Assembly: GCA_024401115.1 (NCBI GenBank)
Contig: JAKSLP010000031.1
Span: 1 to 37,264, forward strand
DNA from: Bacteroidaceae bacterium
Lineage (GTDB): Bacteria; Bacteroidota; Bacteroidia; Bacteroidales; Bacteroidaceae
DNA: 37,264 bases
Direction: 5' to 3'
Shown here: one piece after another, positions 1 through 8,965 of the stretch
Layout: each line of letters opens with the position of its first letter
Position numbering within the stretch: position 1 is the first letter of the stretch
Position numbers and translations under genes: made by a program
The notes under the pieces: model-generated
Databases searched by the model: none
What the model saw: only the letters and a program-made list of their open reading frames with translations
Told to the model about the DNA's origin: nothing

Positions 1-238
1 TAGCGTACTCAACAGCACCCTTAGCCAGGTTACGCAGGATAGTACCGTTAGCATATGCACGAGCACCCTTAGAAACCTGCATGATAACTGGAGACTTAGT
101 CTCAACTGCAGCCTGAACGATAGCCTGCATCTGCTCCATGGTGTTAAAGTTGAAAGCTGGGATAGCATAACCACCAGCTACTGCCTTAGCAAACATTTCT
201 TTGGTGTTTACCAGACCTAATTCTTTGTAACTTGTCAT
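1..238 (-). CDS. fba: Class II fructose-bisphosphate aldolase, N-terminal part (partial)
   Basis: The reverse strand from 238 to the window edge encodes 79 residues beginning MTSYKELGLVNTKEMF and continuing through an AIPAFNFNTMEQ segment and an SPVIMQVSKGARAYA segment. This is the usual N-terminus of class II (zinc-dependent) fructose-bisphosphate aldolase, which interconverts fructose 1,6-bisphosphate with glyceraldehyde 3-phosphate and dihydroxyacetone phosphate in glycolysis and gluconeogenesis. The zinc ligands and catalytic residues lie beyond the window, so the call rests on the N-terminus alone. The gene is divergent from rpmE2 and has a well-matched Bacteroidetes promoter at 283-314. 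Codon use looks like that of a highly expressed gene. I am confident of the family. Confidence 0.88.
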   Translation of the reverse strand, partial: MTSYKELGLVNTKEMFAKAVAGGYAIPAFNFNTMEQMQAIVQAAVETKSPVIMQVSKGARAYANGTILRNLAKGAVEYA

Positions 239-282
239 ATTCTTTTTAATATATTAAAGATGAATAATATCATTTTGCTCCG

Positions 283-314
283 CAAATTTACGAAAAGTGT
301 TTCATACAAACAAA
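283..314 (-). promoter_or_regulatory. Promoter of fba (Bacteroidetes type)
   Basis: Read on the minus strand, TTTG (311-314) lies 20 bp from TAAATTTG (283-290). This matches the Bacteroidetes primary-sigma consensus of TTTG, 19-21 bp, TAnnTTTG. The -7 box is about 45 nt upstream of the fba start at 238. Confidence 0.6.
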
Positions 315-331
315 AAAACTCAAAGAAATGT

Positions 332-362
332 TTTGCGTAATTCAAATAATGCGCTAACTTTG
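332..362 (+). promoter_or_regulatory. Promoter of rpmE2 (Bacteroidetes type)
   Basis: TTTG at 332-335, a 19-bp spacer and TAACTTTG at 355-362 match the Bacteroidetes -33/-7 consensus. Transcription from here would leave a leader of about 65 nt before the rpmE2 start at 435. Confidence 0.62.
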
Positions 363-391
363 CACCTCGAAACAAAAATAGCCCATTACAC

Positions 392-410
392 ATATTGTTA
401 CCAGCAATAT
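392..410 (+). promoter_or_regulatory. Small hairpin in the rpmE2 leader
   Basis: ATATTG (392-397) and CAATAT (405-410) form a 6-bp stem with a 7-nt loop inside the untranslated leader of rpmE2. Ribosomal protein leaders are often autoregulatory and L31 leaders are known in other phyla, but this stem is short and AT-rich. Its role is inference. Confidence 0.25.
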
Positions 411-434
411 AAACGAAATAAATTAAAATAAGAT

Positions 435-689
435 ATGAAAAAAGATTTGCATCCAGAGAATTATCGTCCTGTAGTATTCAAGGATATGAGTAACGGCGAT
501 ATGTTCCTTTCAAAGTCTACCTGCAAGACTACTGAGACAGTAGAGTTCGAAGGCGAGACTTATCCAGTGTACAAGTTGGAAATCTCTTCAACTTCTCACC
601 CATTCTATACTGGTAAGAGCAAGTTGGTTGATACCGCTGGTCGTGTTGATAAGTTCTTGAGCCGTTACGGTAAGGCTAAGAAGCACTAA
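435..689 (+). CDS. rpmE2: Type B large-subunit ribosomal protein L31
   Basis: The 84-residue protein begins [20 protein letters not shown] and ends in a basic tail. It has the L31 signatures [10 protein letters not shown] (about residues 52-61) and [15 protein letters not shown] near the C-terminus. It lacks the CxxC zinc-binding pairs of type A L31, so it is the zinc-independent type B form. L31 sits on the 50S subunit and bridges the two subunits. The gene is a single-gene unit with its own promoter upstream and a hairpin terminator at 713-746. Length is normal for type B. Confidence 0.95.
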   Translation: MKKDLHPENYRPVVFKDMSNGDMFLSKSTCKTTETVEFEGETYPVYKLEISSTSHPFYTGKSKLVDTAGRVDKFLSRYGKAKKH

Positions 690-712
690 TCAAAAACTTT
701 TGAACATGGTAT

Positions 713-746
713 AAAAAGGATAGCTACGTGGAGCTATCCTTTTTTA
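713..746 (+). terminator. Rho-independent terminator after rpmE2
   Basis: AGGATAGCT (717-725) pairs perfectly with AGCTATCCT (732-740) around a 6-nt loop. The stem is preceded by an A-run and followed by a T-run. It lies 24 nt after the rpmE2 stop. Confidence 0.85.
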
Positions 747-771
747 TTCACGCAATATTTATGACGTATTA

Positions 772-803
772 TTTGGCTGTGTGAAATTAATTTTCTTACT
801 TTG
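772..803 (+). promoter_or_regulatory. Promoter of trpB
   Basis: TTTG at 772-775, a 20-bp spacer and TTACTTTG at 796-803 (7 of 8 to the -7 consensus) lie about 40 nt upstream of the trpB start. No long leader or leader peptide is visible, so tryptophan attenuation is not supported. Confidence 0.5.
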
Positions 804-844
804 CAAATTGTCAAGAAAATTTTAATCTTATTTACTAACCTATC

Positions 845-2203
845 ATGAAACAAAAGCGTTTTATTTTACCAGAAAGCGAAATTCCAACCCATTGGTATAA
901 CATCATGGCCGAATTGCCAAACAAGCCTATGCCAATGATTCATCCAGGTACCAAGCAGCCACTGAAGGCTGAGGATCTGTATCCTATCTTCCCCGAAGAG
1001 TGCTGTAACCAGGAAATGAACGATACTGACGCCTGGATTGAGATTCCAGAAGAAGTACGTGAGCAGTATGCTCATTATCGTTGCACTCCATTGGTACGTG
1101 CATACGCTTTGGAGAAAGCTCTTGGCACCCCAGCTCACATTTATTTCAAGAACGAGAGCGTCAATCCATTGGGTAGCCACAAGTTGAACTCTGCAATTCC
1201 TCAGGCTTACTATGCTAAGAAGCAGGGACTTACCCACGTAACCACTGAGACTGGTGCCGGACAGTGGGGAGCAGCCCTTTCATACGCAGCCAAGGCTTTC
1301 GGTCTGGAAGCTGCTGTTTATCAGGTTAAGATTAGCTATGAGCAGAAGCCATATCGTCGCAGCATTATGCAGACATTCGGTGCGCAGGTTACTCCTTCTC
1401 CATCCATGTCTACACGCGCAGGTAAGGATATTCTGACAAAGGATCCTTTGCACACCGGCTCTTTGGGTACTGCCATCTCTGAAGCTGTTGAGCTGGCTAC
1501 CACTACTCCAAACTGCCGCTACACCTTAGGTTCGGTACTGAATCATGTAGCTCTGCACCAGTCAGTTATTGGTCTGGAGGCAGAAAAGCAGATGGAAATG
1601 GCAGGAGAATATCCTGACATCGTAATTGGTTGCTTTGGTGGTGGTTCCAACTTTGGCGGTATTTCGTTCCCATTCATGCGTCACAACATCAAGGATGGCA
1701 AGACTACCCGTTTCATTGCAGCAGAGCCTGCCTCTTGCCCTAAGTTGACCAAGGGTGTGTTCAAATATGACTTTGCCGATGAATCTGGCTACACTCCATT
1801 GTTGCCAATGTACACTTTAGGTCATCGCTTTAAGCCAGCGAACATCCATGCAGGCGGTTTGCGTTTCCATGGTGCCGGTATGATTATCTCTCAGTTGATC
1901 AAGGACGGAATGATGGAAGCAGTAGATATCGACCAGTTGGAAACCTTCGAGGCTGGCGTACTGTTTGCCCGTACCGAGGGTATCGTTCCTGCACCAGAGT
2001 CTTGCCACGCTATTGCTGCCACTATCAACGAGGCCAAGAAGTGCATCGAGACCGGCGAGGAAAAGGTCATCCTGTTCAACCTGTCAGGACACGGTCTGAT
2101 TGACATGAAGGCTTACGACCAGTACTTGGCTGGCGACCTAATTAATTATGCTGTAACTCAAGAGGAAGTTGATGCCAACATTGAAGCAGACAAACTGGAT
2201 TAA
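845..2203 (+). CDS. trpB: TrpB2-type tryptophan synthase beta chain
   Basis: The 452-residue protein is PLP-dependent and belongs to the TrpB2 (TrpB-like) branch, which is longer than the roughly 395-residue TrpB1 that pairs with TrpA. The PLP lysine is K113 in NPLGSHKLNSA. TETGAGQWG follows at 134-142, and a GGGSNFGG phosphate-binding loop lies near residue 265. The long N-terminal extension with IPTHWYN is typical of TrpB2. The expected reaction is indole plus L-serine to L-tryptophan. No trpA or other trp gene adjoins it; the gene stands alone between two terminators. In other species TrpB2 may salvage free indole. The family is certain, the physiological role inferred. Confidence 0.9.
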   Translation: MKQKRFILPESEIPTHWYNIMAELPNKPMPMIHPGTKQPLKAEDLYPIFPEECCNQEMNDTDAWIEIPEEVREQYAHYRCTPLVRAYALEKALGTPAHIYFKNESVNPLGSHKLNSAIPQAYYAKKQGLTHVTTETGAGQWGAALSYAAKAFGLEAAVYQVKISYEQKPYRRSIMQTFGAQVTPSPSMSTRAGKDILTKDPLHTGSLGTAISEAVELATTTPNCRYTLGSVLNHVALHQSVIGLEAEKQMEMAGEYPDIVIGCFGGGSNFGGISFPFMRHNIKDGKTTRFIAAEPASCPKLTKGVFKYDFADESGYTPLLPMYTLGHRFKPANIHAGGLRFHGAGMIISQLIKDGMMEAVDIDQLETFEAGVLFARTEGIVPAPESCHAIAATINEAKKCIETGEEKVILFNLSGHGLIDMKAYDQYLAGDLINYAVTQEEVDANIEADKLD

Positions 2204-2218
2204 ATTATACAAATTCAT

Positions 2219-2251
2219 AAAAAAGGCTTCGGAGAACCGAAGCCTTTTTTT
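2219..2251 (+). terminator. Bidirectional terminator between trpB and the DUF3256 gene
   Basis: AAAAGGCTTCGG (2221-2232) pairs perfectly with CCGAAGCCTTTT (2237-2248) around the loop AGAA, flanked by an A-run and a T-run. It can end trpB on the plus strand and the convergent DUF3256 operon on the minus strand. The minus-strand stop codon lies within its edge. Confidence 0.88.
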
Positions 2252-2867
2252 ATTTCCAAGAAACCTCAATAGGCCTTAGCAATTTCTCCGCCTGTGGCTG
2301 ATCTGCTTTGGCCAACATTCCAAAACTACGTTGAAAAAGAAGGCCATTGCGCTCGGCAGACATGGAAATCTGAATTAGGACAGGATCCAACTGACGGACA
2401 ATCTGTAATTCCTCCTCTGTCATCTCATCGAGCGGTTTTGCCCAATAGGCATCCAATGACGGAGCAATAACATGCTGTTTCACATCCAGTTGCTCACTCC
2501 AATCTGCTGTATAAATCTTTAAGATGCTATCCTTTGCCGGACCGGCAACAGTCTTTACAACCACCACAGCCTGACGGCCGTCACTTAATGGGAAAAGACG
2601 CATCTGAAGCGAGGACAATGTGGTCACCGTCAAATGAAGGTAGTCATCTGTAAGTATATTCAAGGTGCTTTTGCCATCCAAACGATTAGTCACCTTGGCC
2701 GTCATATTACTTTCTGCAAAATCCAAAAGATCCATGCGGTCATTGTTGGTCAACAATCGCACAATGCTATCAGGCATGGTGCGGAACACATCAGCCATCT
2801 TTACTTGAGCAGAGGCGCCCAAGGATAAAGTCATGACAGCAATAATCAAAATAAGTTTCTTTATCAT
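2250..2867 (-). CDS. DUF3256 family secreted protein
   Basis: The 205-residue protein starts with a signal peptide: a KK pair, a hydrophobic stretch, and probable cleavage after ASA at residue 20. The rest has the length and feel of DUF3256, a Bacteroidales family of unknown function. I see no catalytic motif. It contains the phrases VFRTMPDSIVRLLTNNDR near the N-terminus and RSFGMLAKADQPQAEKLLRPI near the end. It is the last gene of the minus-strand set DUF5715, truA, EamA, DUF3256, 25 nt after the transporter gene. It is probably periplasmic or outer-membrane associated. Function unknown. Confidence 0.75.
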   Translation of the reverse strand: MIKKLILIIAVMTLSLGASAQVKMADVFRTMPDSIVRLLTNNDRMDLLDFAESNMTAKVTNRLDGKSTLNILTDDYLHLTVTTLSSLQMRLFPLSDGRQAVVVVKTVAGPAKDSILKIYTADWSEQLDVKQHVIAPSLDAYWAKPLDEMTEEELQIVRQLDPVLIQISMSAERNGLLFQRSFGMLAKADQPQAEKLLRPIEVSWK

Positions 2868-2892
2868 ATATAAATGGTTATCAATATAAACA

Positions 2893-3822
2893 CTAATGGC
2901 TTCCTAACCACAGGAAAATCATACTCAACAGAACAAGAGCTAAATCTATGGCTTTACTCTTCAGGTTCTTCTCCTTAAACACTATTGCGCCAAACACAAA
3001 AGAGACCAGGACGCTGCTTCGGCGAGCCATACTAATAACACTTATCATCGCACCTTCTAAACTGAGTGCATAGAAATACGCAAAATCGGCAACAGAAAGA
3101 AACAGACTGATGCCAAGAATGCACCAACTCCAATGAAAAGGAGTGGATTTCTTCCGGATAGGCAACCACAGCAACAATAGCATTAGTCCCATCCATAGGC
3201 ACTGATAAATATTGTACCAAGCCTGCACTTCCATCCGGTTTAGCCCAACACCTCCGTTTTCTACCGGTGCCATCAGATATTTGTCATACAATCCGCTAAT
3301 AGCACCTAATATTGCAGAAAAAACAAGACAGACAATCCATTTGTCACGCCGAAAATCAATGCCTTCTTTCTTGCCGCTCTTAGACAAGAGGAAAAATGAG
3401 AGTAAAGCCGTAAGCACACCAATCCACTGCAAAAGGCTCAGTCGTTCTCCAAAAATAAGGAGGGCGCCCAACAATGCCCAGACAGGTCTGGTGGCATTAA
3501 TCGGACCGACTATCGTAATGGGAATGTGCTTGATTCCAACATATCCTAAAAGCCATGAAGACAATACTATAAACGACTTTAAGATTATATATTTCTGCAC
3601 TTCCCATCCCTGGGTAGGAGCATAGAGCATGTGGTCATTCTCAAAAATACCTAATGAGGTTGCGATTACAGCAGGAAGGAAAATCAAACTGCAGAACAAC
3701 GTATTTAAGAACAGCACCGGAATCACGGCATTATCCTTCAATGACTTCTTTTTAAAGACGTCATAAAATCCCAACAAAAAAGCCGAAAGGAATGCAAAGC
3801 TCAACCACATATCATCACTCAT
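2893..3822 (-). CDS. EamA/DMT-superfamily transporter
   Basis: The 309-residue protein is hydrophobic throughout, with about ten membrane segments in two halves, as in EamA (drug/metabolite transporter) permeases. A segment reading [21 protein letters not shown] in the first half and [19 protein letters not shown] in the second resemble the paired EamA repeats. The substrate cannot be told. Its start overlaps the end of truA by 8 nt, so the two are probably translationally coupled. A start four codons downstream (MWLSFAFLS) is also possible. It lies in the inner membrane. Confidence 0.82.
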   Translation of the reverse strand: MSDDMWLSFAFLSAFLLGFYDVFKKKSLKDNAVIPVLFLNTLFCSLIFLPAVIATSLGIFENDHMLYAPTQGWEVQKYIILKSFIVLSSWLLGYVGIKHIPITIVGPINATRPVWALLGALLIFGERLSLLQWIGVLTALLSFFLLSKSGKKEGIDFRRDKWIVCLVFSAILGAISGLYDKYLMAPVENGGVGLNRMEVQAWYNIYQCLWMGLMLLLLWLPIRKKSTPFHWSWCILGISLFLSVADFAYFYALSLEGAMISVISMARRSSVLVSFVFGAIVFKEKNLKSKAIDLALVLLSMIFLWLGSH

Positions 3823-4576
3823 TTAAAAGGGCAATATCTTCTGGATATTCCACATTAACCAAGAATAAAGCATATCCGGGGACAGACATACCGGCACTAC
3901 AGCGGTTTTTCTGTTCGATTATCTGTCGGAACCCATCCACAGATAATTTATGCCTCCCCACTTCAATCAAAGTACCAACAATGGCACGTACCATGTTTCT
4001 CAAAAAGCGGTCAGCTTGAATTTCAAACATCCAACGGCCCTCACCTAGTGGTTTCCACTCTGCCTTCATGATACGACAGTTATTTGTCTTAACATCGGTA
4101 TGCATTTTACTGAAACTAGTAAAGTCAATGTAATCAAACAATGTCTTGGCAGCCTGATTCATCAAGTCAAAATCCAACGGATGTCCCCATTGTCGCCAAG
4201 AATACTGGCGATTGAAAGGTAATTTCCTTTCATGAATAAAATAATGATAGGTACGGCTAACGGCAGTGTATCGGGCATGAGCGTCCTCACGTACTTGAAA
4301 AATCCGGTAAATGCTTATATCCTGAGGCAACATACGGTTTAAGCGTTCAGTCAAAGCTTGAGTATCAACATTTTGTTCCGTATTGAAATGAGCCGCCATG
4401 AAACGTGCATGAACGCCGGCATCCGTTCGTCCAGCCCCAACGACATCTGTCGGCTTTCCCAAAAGAGTGGACAGACACTTCTGCAAGACTTCCTGAACAG
4501 TTATCGCATCGGGTTGCAACTGCCATCCATGGTATTCGGAACCATCATACGACAATTCAATAAAATAACGGTTCAT
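3815..4576 (-). CDS. truA: tRNA pseudouridine(38-40) synthase
   Basis: The 253-residue protein begins [19 protein letters not shown], the usual TruA N-terminus. The catalytic aspartate is D52 in [11 protein letters not shown], and the [18 protein letters not shown] motif lies near the C-terminus. It isomerises uridines 38-40 in the anticodon arm of tRNAs. The reading frame could open 21 nt upstream, but the ATG at 4576 is chosen because it forms an ATGA overlap with the stop of the upstream DUF5715 gene and matches the family start. Length is normal. Confidence 0.94.
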   Translation of the reverse strand: MNRYFIELSYDGSEYHGWQLQPDAITVQEVLQKCLSTLLGKPTDVVGAGRTDAGVHARFMAAHFNTEQNVDTQALTERLNRMLPQDISIYRIFQVREDAHARYTAVSRTYHYFIHERKLPFNRQYSWRQWGHPLDFDLMNQAAKTLFDYIDFTSFSKMHTDVKTNNCRIMKAEWKPLGEGRWMFEIQADRFLRNMVRAIVGTLIEVGRHKLSVDGFRQIIEQKNRCSAGMSVPGYALFLVNVEYPEDIALLNE

Positions 4577-5436
4577 CGTACAGTGATATGGAAACAAGAC
4601 TGTTTCTGTTCATGTTTAACATAACATCTTCCTTCGTATCGTAAATCGCGAAGGACCTCTCCCAATGTTCTTTTCAACGATATCTCAAGAGCATCTGTAT
4701 GATTTCCTCCCTGAGGGTCAACACCAATTTCCTTAAACGAGCGCCAACTGATATCAAATGTAGTTGCAAACAAATGACAACTGTTTGTCGTTGCATTTCC
4801 ATTCATCTTCTGGAGATTGCTGATATCCTTTTGAGTGCGGAGGACTGAAGTAACGACCAGAGCATGAACCGGCAGATTCTTATGGACTAACGAATCAATG
4901 AAATTCACACCGATACGATTTAGCAAGCGATATGCCTTAGGTACCAGATATGGGATAGAATGCTGCAAATCATCCATGTAGAACATAGGGTTAGCATCGA
5001 TAAACACCAAATCTCCTTTTGCCACTTCCTCCTCAGCCATAGCACGATTAACAATAGAGTGCTTGATTCCATTTTTCATTGCAGCAGCAATTTGCACATC
5101 CTGCACATCGTTGAATTCCGCATCATTCCAAGAACGAATAGGGCGATGGTAATAGGGCCAATCTCTTTTTTCCAAGACCGGCTCTTCGGCAATCTTTATT
5201 TCCGATGGAACCTGACCTACAGAATCGGAGTCTTCAATAGAAGCAATAGGTTCATGCAAGGGCTCAACTGCCGGTTCAAAATGAGAATTCTCTATATTAG
5301 TGCATAATTTGACTATCCAAAGCATCAGCACAATGATAGAGAAACCGCATAAAAAACGCTGTTTGGCATTCAGTGACAATATGTAGGGTACGACCTTCGA
5401 GGTCCAAAGTGTACGTATCTGATCTGGAATCTTCAT
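4573..5436 (-). CDS. DUF5715-like protein, probable M15-type zinc peptidase, membrane-anchored
   Basis: The 287-residue protein has a short cytoplasmic N-terminus, one membrane helix (about 28-46), an acidic low-complexity linker (about 50-90), and a C-terminal domain. That domain carries [12 protein letters not shown] (197-208), [12 protein letters not shown] (219-230) and a closing CFHITV. H221, D228 and H283 are spaced like the zinc ligands of M15 D,D-carboxypeptidases of the VanY/DacY type (SxH...D...H). This matches the Bacteroidetes DUF5715 family as I know it. The likely site is the periplasm, acting on cell-wall peptides; that is inference. It is the first gene of its operon and overlaps truA by 4 nt (ATGA). 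Confidence 0.72.
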   Translation of the reverse strand: MKIPDQIRTLWTSKVVPYILSLNAKQRFLCGFSIIVLMLWIVKLCTNIENSHFEPAVEPLHEPIASIEDSDSVGQVPSEIKIAEEPVLEKRDWPYYHRPIRSWNDAEFNDVQDVQIAAAMKNGIKHSIVNRAMAEEEVAKGDLVFIDANPMFYMDDLQHSIPYLVPKAYRLLNRIGVNFIDSLVHKNLPVHALVVTSVLRTQKDISNLQKMNGNATTNSCHLFATTFDISWRSFKEIGVDPQGGNHTDALEISLKRTLGEVLRDLRYEGRCYVKHEQKQSCFHITVR

Positions 5437-5457
5437 TTTTCTTCACTTAATTCGCCA

Positions 5458-5465
5458 CAAAGATA
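5458..5465 (-). promoter_or_regulatory. -7 element for the DUF5715-truA operon
   Basis: On the minus strand this reads TATCTTTG, an exact match to TAnnTTTG, 21 nt upstream of the start at 5436. No TTTG is found at the standard distance upstream. Confidence 0.45.
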
Positions 5466-5498
5466 CGTCAAAACCGATGAAAAATAAAAGCAAATGAT

Positions 5499-5506
5499 TA
5501 AATTTG
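5499..5506 (+). promoter_or_regulatory. -7 element for the phoH operon
   Basis: TAAATTTG is an exact match to TAnnTTTG, 28 nt before the phoH start. No clear -33 TTTG is seen. It is divergent from the -7 element at 5458-5465. Confidence 0.45.
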
Positions 5507-5534
5507 CACCAAATTAAGAGATTTAGTCGGATTA

Positions 5535-6500
5535 ATGATAGAAAAACATATCGTACTGGAAGATGTTGATCCAGTTATCTTCTATGGAGTGAACAACGTG
5601 CACATCCAGATGATAAAAGCACTCTATCCCAAATTGCGCATTGTCGGACGAGGCAATGTGCTGCATGTTATGGGAGATGAGGAGGAGATGTGTGCGTTTG
5701 AGGAAACAGTCCAGAAATTGGAACGTCATTGTGTACAATACAATTCACTCACAGAAGAAGCCATCCTGAATATTGTCAAGGGGAAGAAAACCCAAGAAGA
5801 AGGAGTTGGTAACGATGTGATATTGTTTAGTATTTCCGGTCGCCCTATTCTTCCACGGAGTAAGAACCAGCGTGCGTTAGTACAGGCTTTTGAGAAGAAT
5901 GACATGGTTTTTGCCATCGGTCCCGCAGGTAGCGGTAAGACCTATACAGCCATTGCACTGGCAGTCAAGGCGCTCAAGAACAAGGAAATCAAGAAAATCA
6001 TACTTAGCCGTCCCGCTGTTGAAGCCGGAGAAAAACTTGGTTTCCTTCCCGGCGACATGAAAGAAAAGATAGATCCCTATTTGCAACCTCTTTATGACGC
6101 ACTACAGGATATGATTCCTAGTGCCAAGTTGAAGGAATACATGGAAACCAATGTCATCCAAATTGCCCCATTGGCATTCATGAGAGGACGAACCCTAAAC
6201 GATGCTGTCGTCATTCTGGATGAAGCTCAAAACACAACCAGCCAGCAGATTAAAATGTTCCTGACCCGTATGGGTATGAACACCAAGATGATTGTGACTG
6301 GAGATATGACCCAGATTGATTTGCCTAACAGCCAACGGTCAGGTCTGATTGAAGCCATGCGTATTCTGAAAAACGTGAAAGGCATCAGTTTTGTGATGTT
6401 GGACAAGACAGACATTGTCCGTCACAAACTGGTGACCGCCATTGTTGAGGCATATGAAAAGAGCGAGGAGACAAGCAAAAGAAGCAAAAAAGAAGAATAA
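5535..6500 (+). CDS. PhoH family P-loop ATPase (PhoL-like)
   Basis: The 321-residue protein has an N-terminal region of about 110 residues that resembles the KH-like part of PhoL/YbeZ proteins, then a P-loop ATPase domain. Walker A is GPAGSGKT (129-136) and Walker B is VVILDEAQN (225-233, acidic pair D229-E230). The sensor-like segments TGDMTQIDLP and SGLIEAM follow. The tail is rich in K, E and S. PhoH-like ATPases act on RNA and ribosome-linked processes; the exact substrate is unsettled. It is the first gene of a long operon and lies 21 nt before purC. Confidence 0.9.
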   Translation: MIEKHIVLEDVDPVIFYGVNNVHIQMIKALYPKLRIVGRGNVLHVMGDEEEMCAFEETVQKLERHCVQYNSLTEEAILNIVKGKKTQEEGVGNDVILFSISGRPILPRSKNQRALVQAFEKNDMVFAIGPAGSGKTYTAIALAVKALKNKEIKKIILSRPAVEAGEKLGFLPGDMKEKIDPYLQPLYDALQDMIPSAKLKEYMETNVIQIAPLAFMRGRTLNDAVVILDEAQNTTSQQIKMFLTRMGMNTKMIVTGDMTQIDLPNSQRSGLIEAMRILKNVKGISFVMLDKTDIVRHKLVTAIVEAYEKSEETSKRSKKEE

Positions 6501-6521
6501 GAATTTAAAATACATAAGAAA

Positions 6522-7463
6522 ATGAAAGCATTAACAGCAACTGAGTACAGTTTCCCAAATCAGAAGAGCGTTTACCACGGTAAGGTACGCGACGTATATA
6601 ACATCAATGACGAGAAGTTGGTCATGGTAGCTACCGACCGTATTTCTGCATTTGACGTAATTTTGCCAAAGGGTATTCCTTTCAAGGGACAGATTTTGAA
6701 CCAGATTGCAGCCAAGTTCCTGGATGCCACTACCGATATTTGTCCAAACTGGAAGTTGGCTACTCCAGACCCAATGGTAACCGTTGGTGTAATGTGCGAG
6801 GGCTTCCCTGTTGAAATGATTGTTCGCGGTTACTTGTGCGGTAGCGCTTGGCGTGCATACAAGAGTGGTGTACGTGAGATCTGTGGCGTAAAGTTGCCAG
6901 AAGGCATGCGCGAGAACGAGAAGTTCCCTACCCCAATCATCACCCCTACGACCAAGGCTGAAATTGGTGAGCATGATGCAGACATCAGCAAAGAGGAGAT
7001 TTTGGCTAAGGGTCTGGCAACTCCAGAAGAGTATGAGCTGTTGGAAAAGTATACTTTAGCATTGTTCCAGCGCGGAACCGAGATTGCAGCAAAGCGCGGC
7101 CTTATTCTGGTTGACACCAAGTACGAGTTCGGTAAGCACAACGGTACCATCTATTTGATGGACGAGATTCACACTCCAGACTCTAGCCGTTATTTCTACG
7201 CAGAAGGATATGAGGAGAAGTTTGCCGCAGGCGAGCCACAGAAGCAGCTGAGCAAGGAATTTGTACGTGAGTGGCTGATGGACAACGGTTTCCAGGGCAA
7301 GGCAGGCCAGCAGGTTCCAGAAATGACCGATGAAATTGTTGAAAGCATTTCCAACCGCTATGTTGAGCTGTATGAGCACATCATTGGCGAGAAGTTCGAA
7401 GGCGAGGATGCTGACGAATTGTTGAAGCGTATTGAAAAGAACGTAACTGACTATTTGTCATAA
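6522..7463 (+). CDS. purC: SAICAR synthase (phosphoribosylaminoimidazole-succinocarboxamide synthase)
   Basis: The 313-residue protein starts with the PurC signature [10 protein letters not shown] (19-28) and [10 protein letters not shown] (38-47). It has [14 protein letters not shown] in the middle and [11 protein letters not shown] for ATP and substrate binding. It joins CAIR and aspartate to form SAICAR in purine synthesis, using ATP. Length matches the long, yeast Ade1-like class rather than the 237-residue E. coli type. Its stop overlaps the next start by one base (TAATG), so translation is probably coupled to ubiE. Confidence 0.96.
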   Translation: MKALTATEYSFPNQKSVYHGKVRDVYNINDEKLVMVATDRISAFDVILPKGIPFKGQILNQIAAKFLDATTDICPNWKLATPDPMVTVGVMCEGFPVEMIVRGYLCGSAWRAYKSGVREICGVKLPEGMRENEKFPTPIITPTTKAEIGEHDADISKEEILAKGLATPEEYELLEKYTLALFQRGTEIAAKRGLILVDTKYEFGKHNGTIYLMDEIHTPDSSRYFYAEGYEEKFAAGEPQKQLSKEFVREWLMDNGFQGKAGQQVPEMTDEIVESISNRYVELYEHIIGEKFEGEDADELLKRIEKNVTDYLS

Positions 7464-8200
7464 TGTACGATCAGGAACAGATAAAGCCTTACAGCCAAAG
7501 TGAGAGCAAAACGGAGCAGGTGACGCAAATGTTCGACAACATTGCGCCCACTTATGACCGTTTGAACCATACACTAAGCATTGGCATTGACCGATATTGG
7601 CGAAAGAAAGCCATCAGTGTGCTGAAGCAATACAAGCCTCAGCACCTGTTGGACATCGCCACAGGTACTGGCGATTTTGCCATTCAGGCCTATAGGACCT
7701 TGCAACCGAAGCATATTATCGGTGCAGACATATCTGAAGGCATGATGGCAGTGGGACGTCAGAAAGTAGAGCAGGCAGGTATTAGTTCTGCCATTACTTT
7801 CCAAAACGAAGATTGCTGCAAAGGCATGTCTTTTCCTGACAACAGCATGGACGCGATTACCATTGCCTTTGGCGCCCGTAATTTTGAGCATCTGGACGAT
7901 GGCTTACGTGAGATGAGCCGGGTATTGAAGCCTGGTCATCCTTTGGTACTGTTGGAACTGTGCACACCAAACCATTTTCCCATGAAACAATTGTTTTGGA
8001 TTTACGCGCACGTGATTATGCCTATTGTCGGTCGGTTAATCAGCCACGATGACAGTGCCTATACTTACCTTCCTGCTTCCATGGAGGCATTTCCTCAAGC
8101 CGAGGTTATGCAGGGAATCATGAAAAAAGCAGGATTTAGTGATGTTAAGTTCGAAAGACTGACATTTGGAATTTGTACACTTTACATTGCCCTTAAATAA
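7463..8200 (+). CDS. ubiE: Demethylmenaquinone methyltransferase (UbiE/MenG family)
   Basis: The 245-residue protein is a class I SAM-dependent methyltransferase. [20 protein letters not shown] near the N-terminus is the UbiE/Coq5 signature. [12 protein letters not shown] (62-73) is the SAM-binding motif I, and [17 protein letters not shown] is the second family block. Bacteroidales use menaquinone, so the expected reaction is the last step of menaquinone synthesis. The start overlaps the purC stop. Confidence 0.94.
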   Translation: MYDQEQIKPYSQSESKTEQVTQMFDNIAPTYDRLNHTLSIGIDRYWRKKAISVLKQYKPQHLLDIATGTGDFAIQAYRTLQPKHIIGADISEGMMAVGRQKVEQAGISSAITFQNEDCCKGMSFPDNSMDAITIAFGARNFEHLDDGLREMSRVLKPGHPLVLLELCTPNHFPMKQLFWIYAHVIMPIVGRLISHDDSAYTYLPASMEAFPQAEVMQGIMKKAGFSDVKFERLTFGICTLYIALK

Positions 8201-8206
8201 TTGGTT

Positions 8207-8950
8207 ATGGACATTTATGGCCTTTTAGGATATCCTTTGGGACACTCATTTTCCCGCGGTTTCTTTAACGAGAAATTCGCCAACGAAGGAATAGATGCCG
8301 AGTATGTCAACTTTGAGATACCCGAAATTAATGAGATGAGAAGCATCTTAGCTGCTCATCCTCACCTCAAGGGCCTAAACGTAACCATACCCTATAAAGA
8401 GAAAATACTCCCTTATCTGGACGAGGTTGATCCGGAAGCTGCAGCCATAGGCGCAGTCAATGTGGTAAAGGTCATCTCTACGTCAGGTAGAATTCAACTA
8501 AAAGGGTTCAATTCCGATGTAATCGGCTTCGTCAATAGTCTGAAACCACTTTTACGTCCCCATCACAATAAAGCGTTAGTTCTAGGGACAGGTGGAGCAA
8601 GCCGCGCCATACGTTATGGACTGACCCAATTGGGAATCAGTTACCAGATGGTGTCACGCAGGAAAGCTGAAGGCTGTTTACAATACGCCAATTTAGATAA
8701 GGAGATAATAAAGGAGCACACCATTATCATCAACTGTACTCCTTGCGGTATGTACCCTAAAATTAATGAGTGTCCGGATATTCCGTATCAGGATTTGAAT
8801 GAAAATCACTTGCTTTACGACCTTACGTACAACCCGGACACAACCCTTTTCATGAAAAAGGGTATCGAGCGAAAAGCCCAGGTAAAAAACGGTTTGGAAA
8901 TGCTAATCATTCAAGCCAAGGCCGCATGGGATTTTTGGAATAAACAATAA
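8207..8950 (+). CDS. aroE: Shikimate dehydrogenase
   Basis: The 247-residue protein begins MDIYGLLGYPLGHSFSRGFF, the shikimate-binding N-terminus. K64 in NVTIPYK and D104 in NSDVIGF are the catalytic Lys-Asp pair. GTGGAS (127-132) is the nucleotide-binding loop. It reduces 3-dehydroshikimate to shikimate. A TTG six bases upstream could extend the frame, but the ATG at 8207 matches the family start and is preferred. It lies 6 nt after ubiE. Confidence 0.95.
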   Translation: MDIYGLLGYPLGHSFSRGFFNEKFANEGIDAEYVNFEIPEINEMRSILAAHPHLKGLNVTIPYKEKILPYLDEVDPEAAAIGAVNVVKVISTSGRIQLKGFNSDVIGFVNSLKPLLRPHHNKALVLGTGGASRAIRYGLTQLGISYQMVSRRKAEGCLQYANLDKEIIKEHTIIINCTPCGMYPKINECPDIPYQDLNENHLLYDLTYNPDTTLFMKKGIERKAQVKNGLEMLIIQAKAAWDFWNKQ

Positions 8951-8965
8951 GAAAATATCACCATC

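Noticed and set aside
8201..8206. TTG start for aroE at 8201
   Set aside because: It adds two residues, whereas the ATG at 8207 gives the family N-terminus. Upstream TTG starts of the DUF1080, btuB, TPM, purM, prfA, pyrF and integrase genes were rejected for similar reasons.
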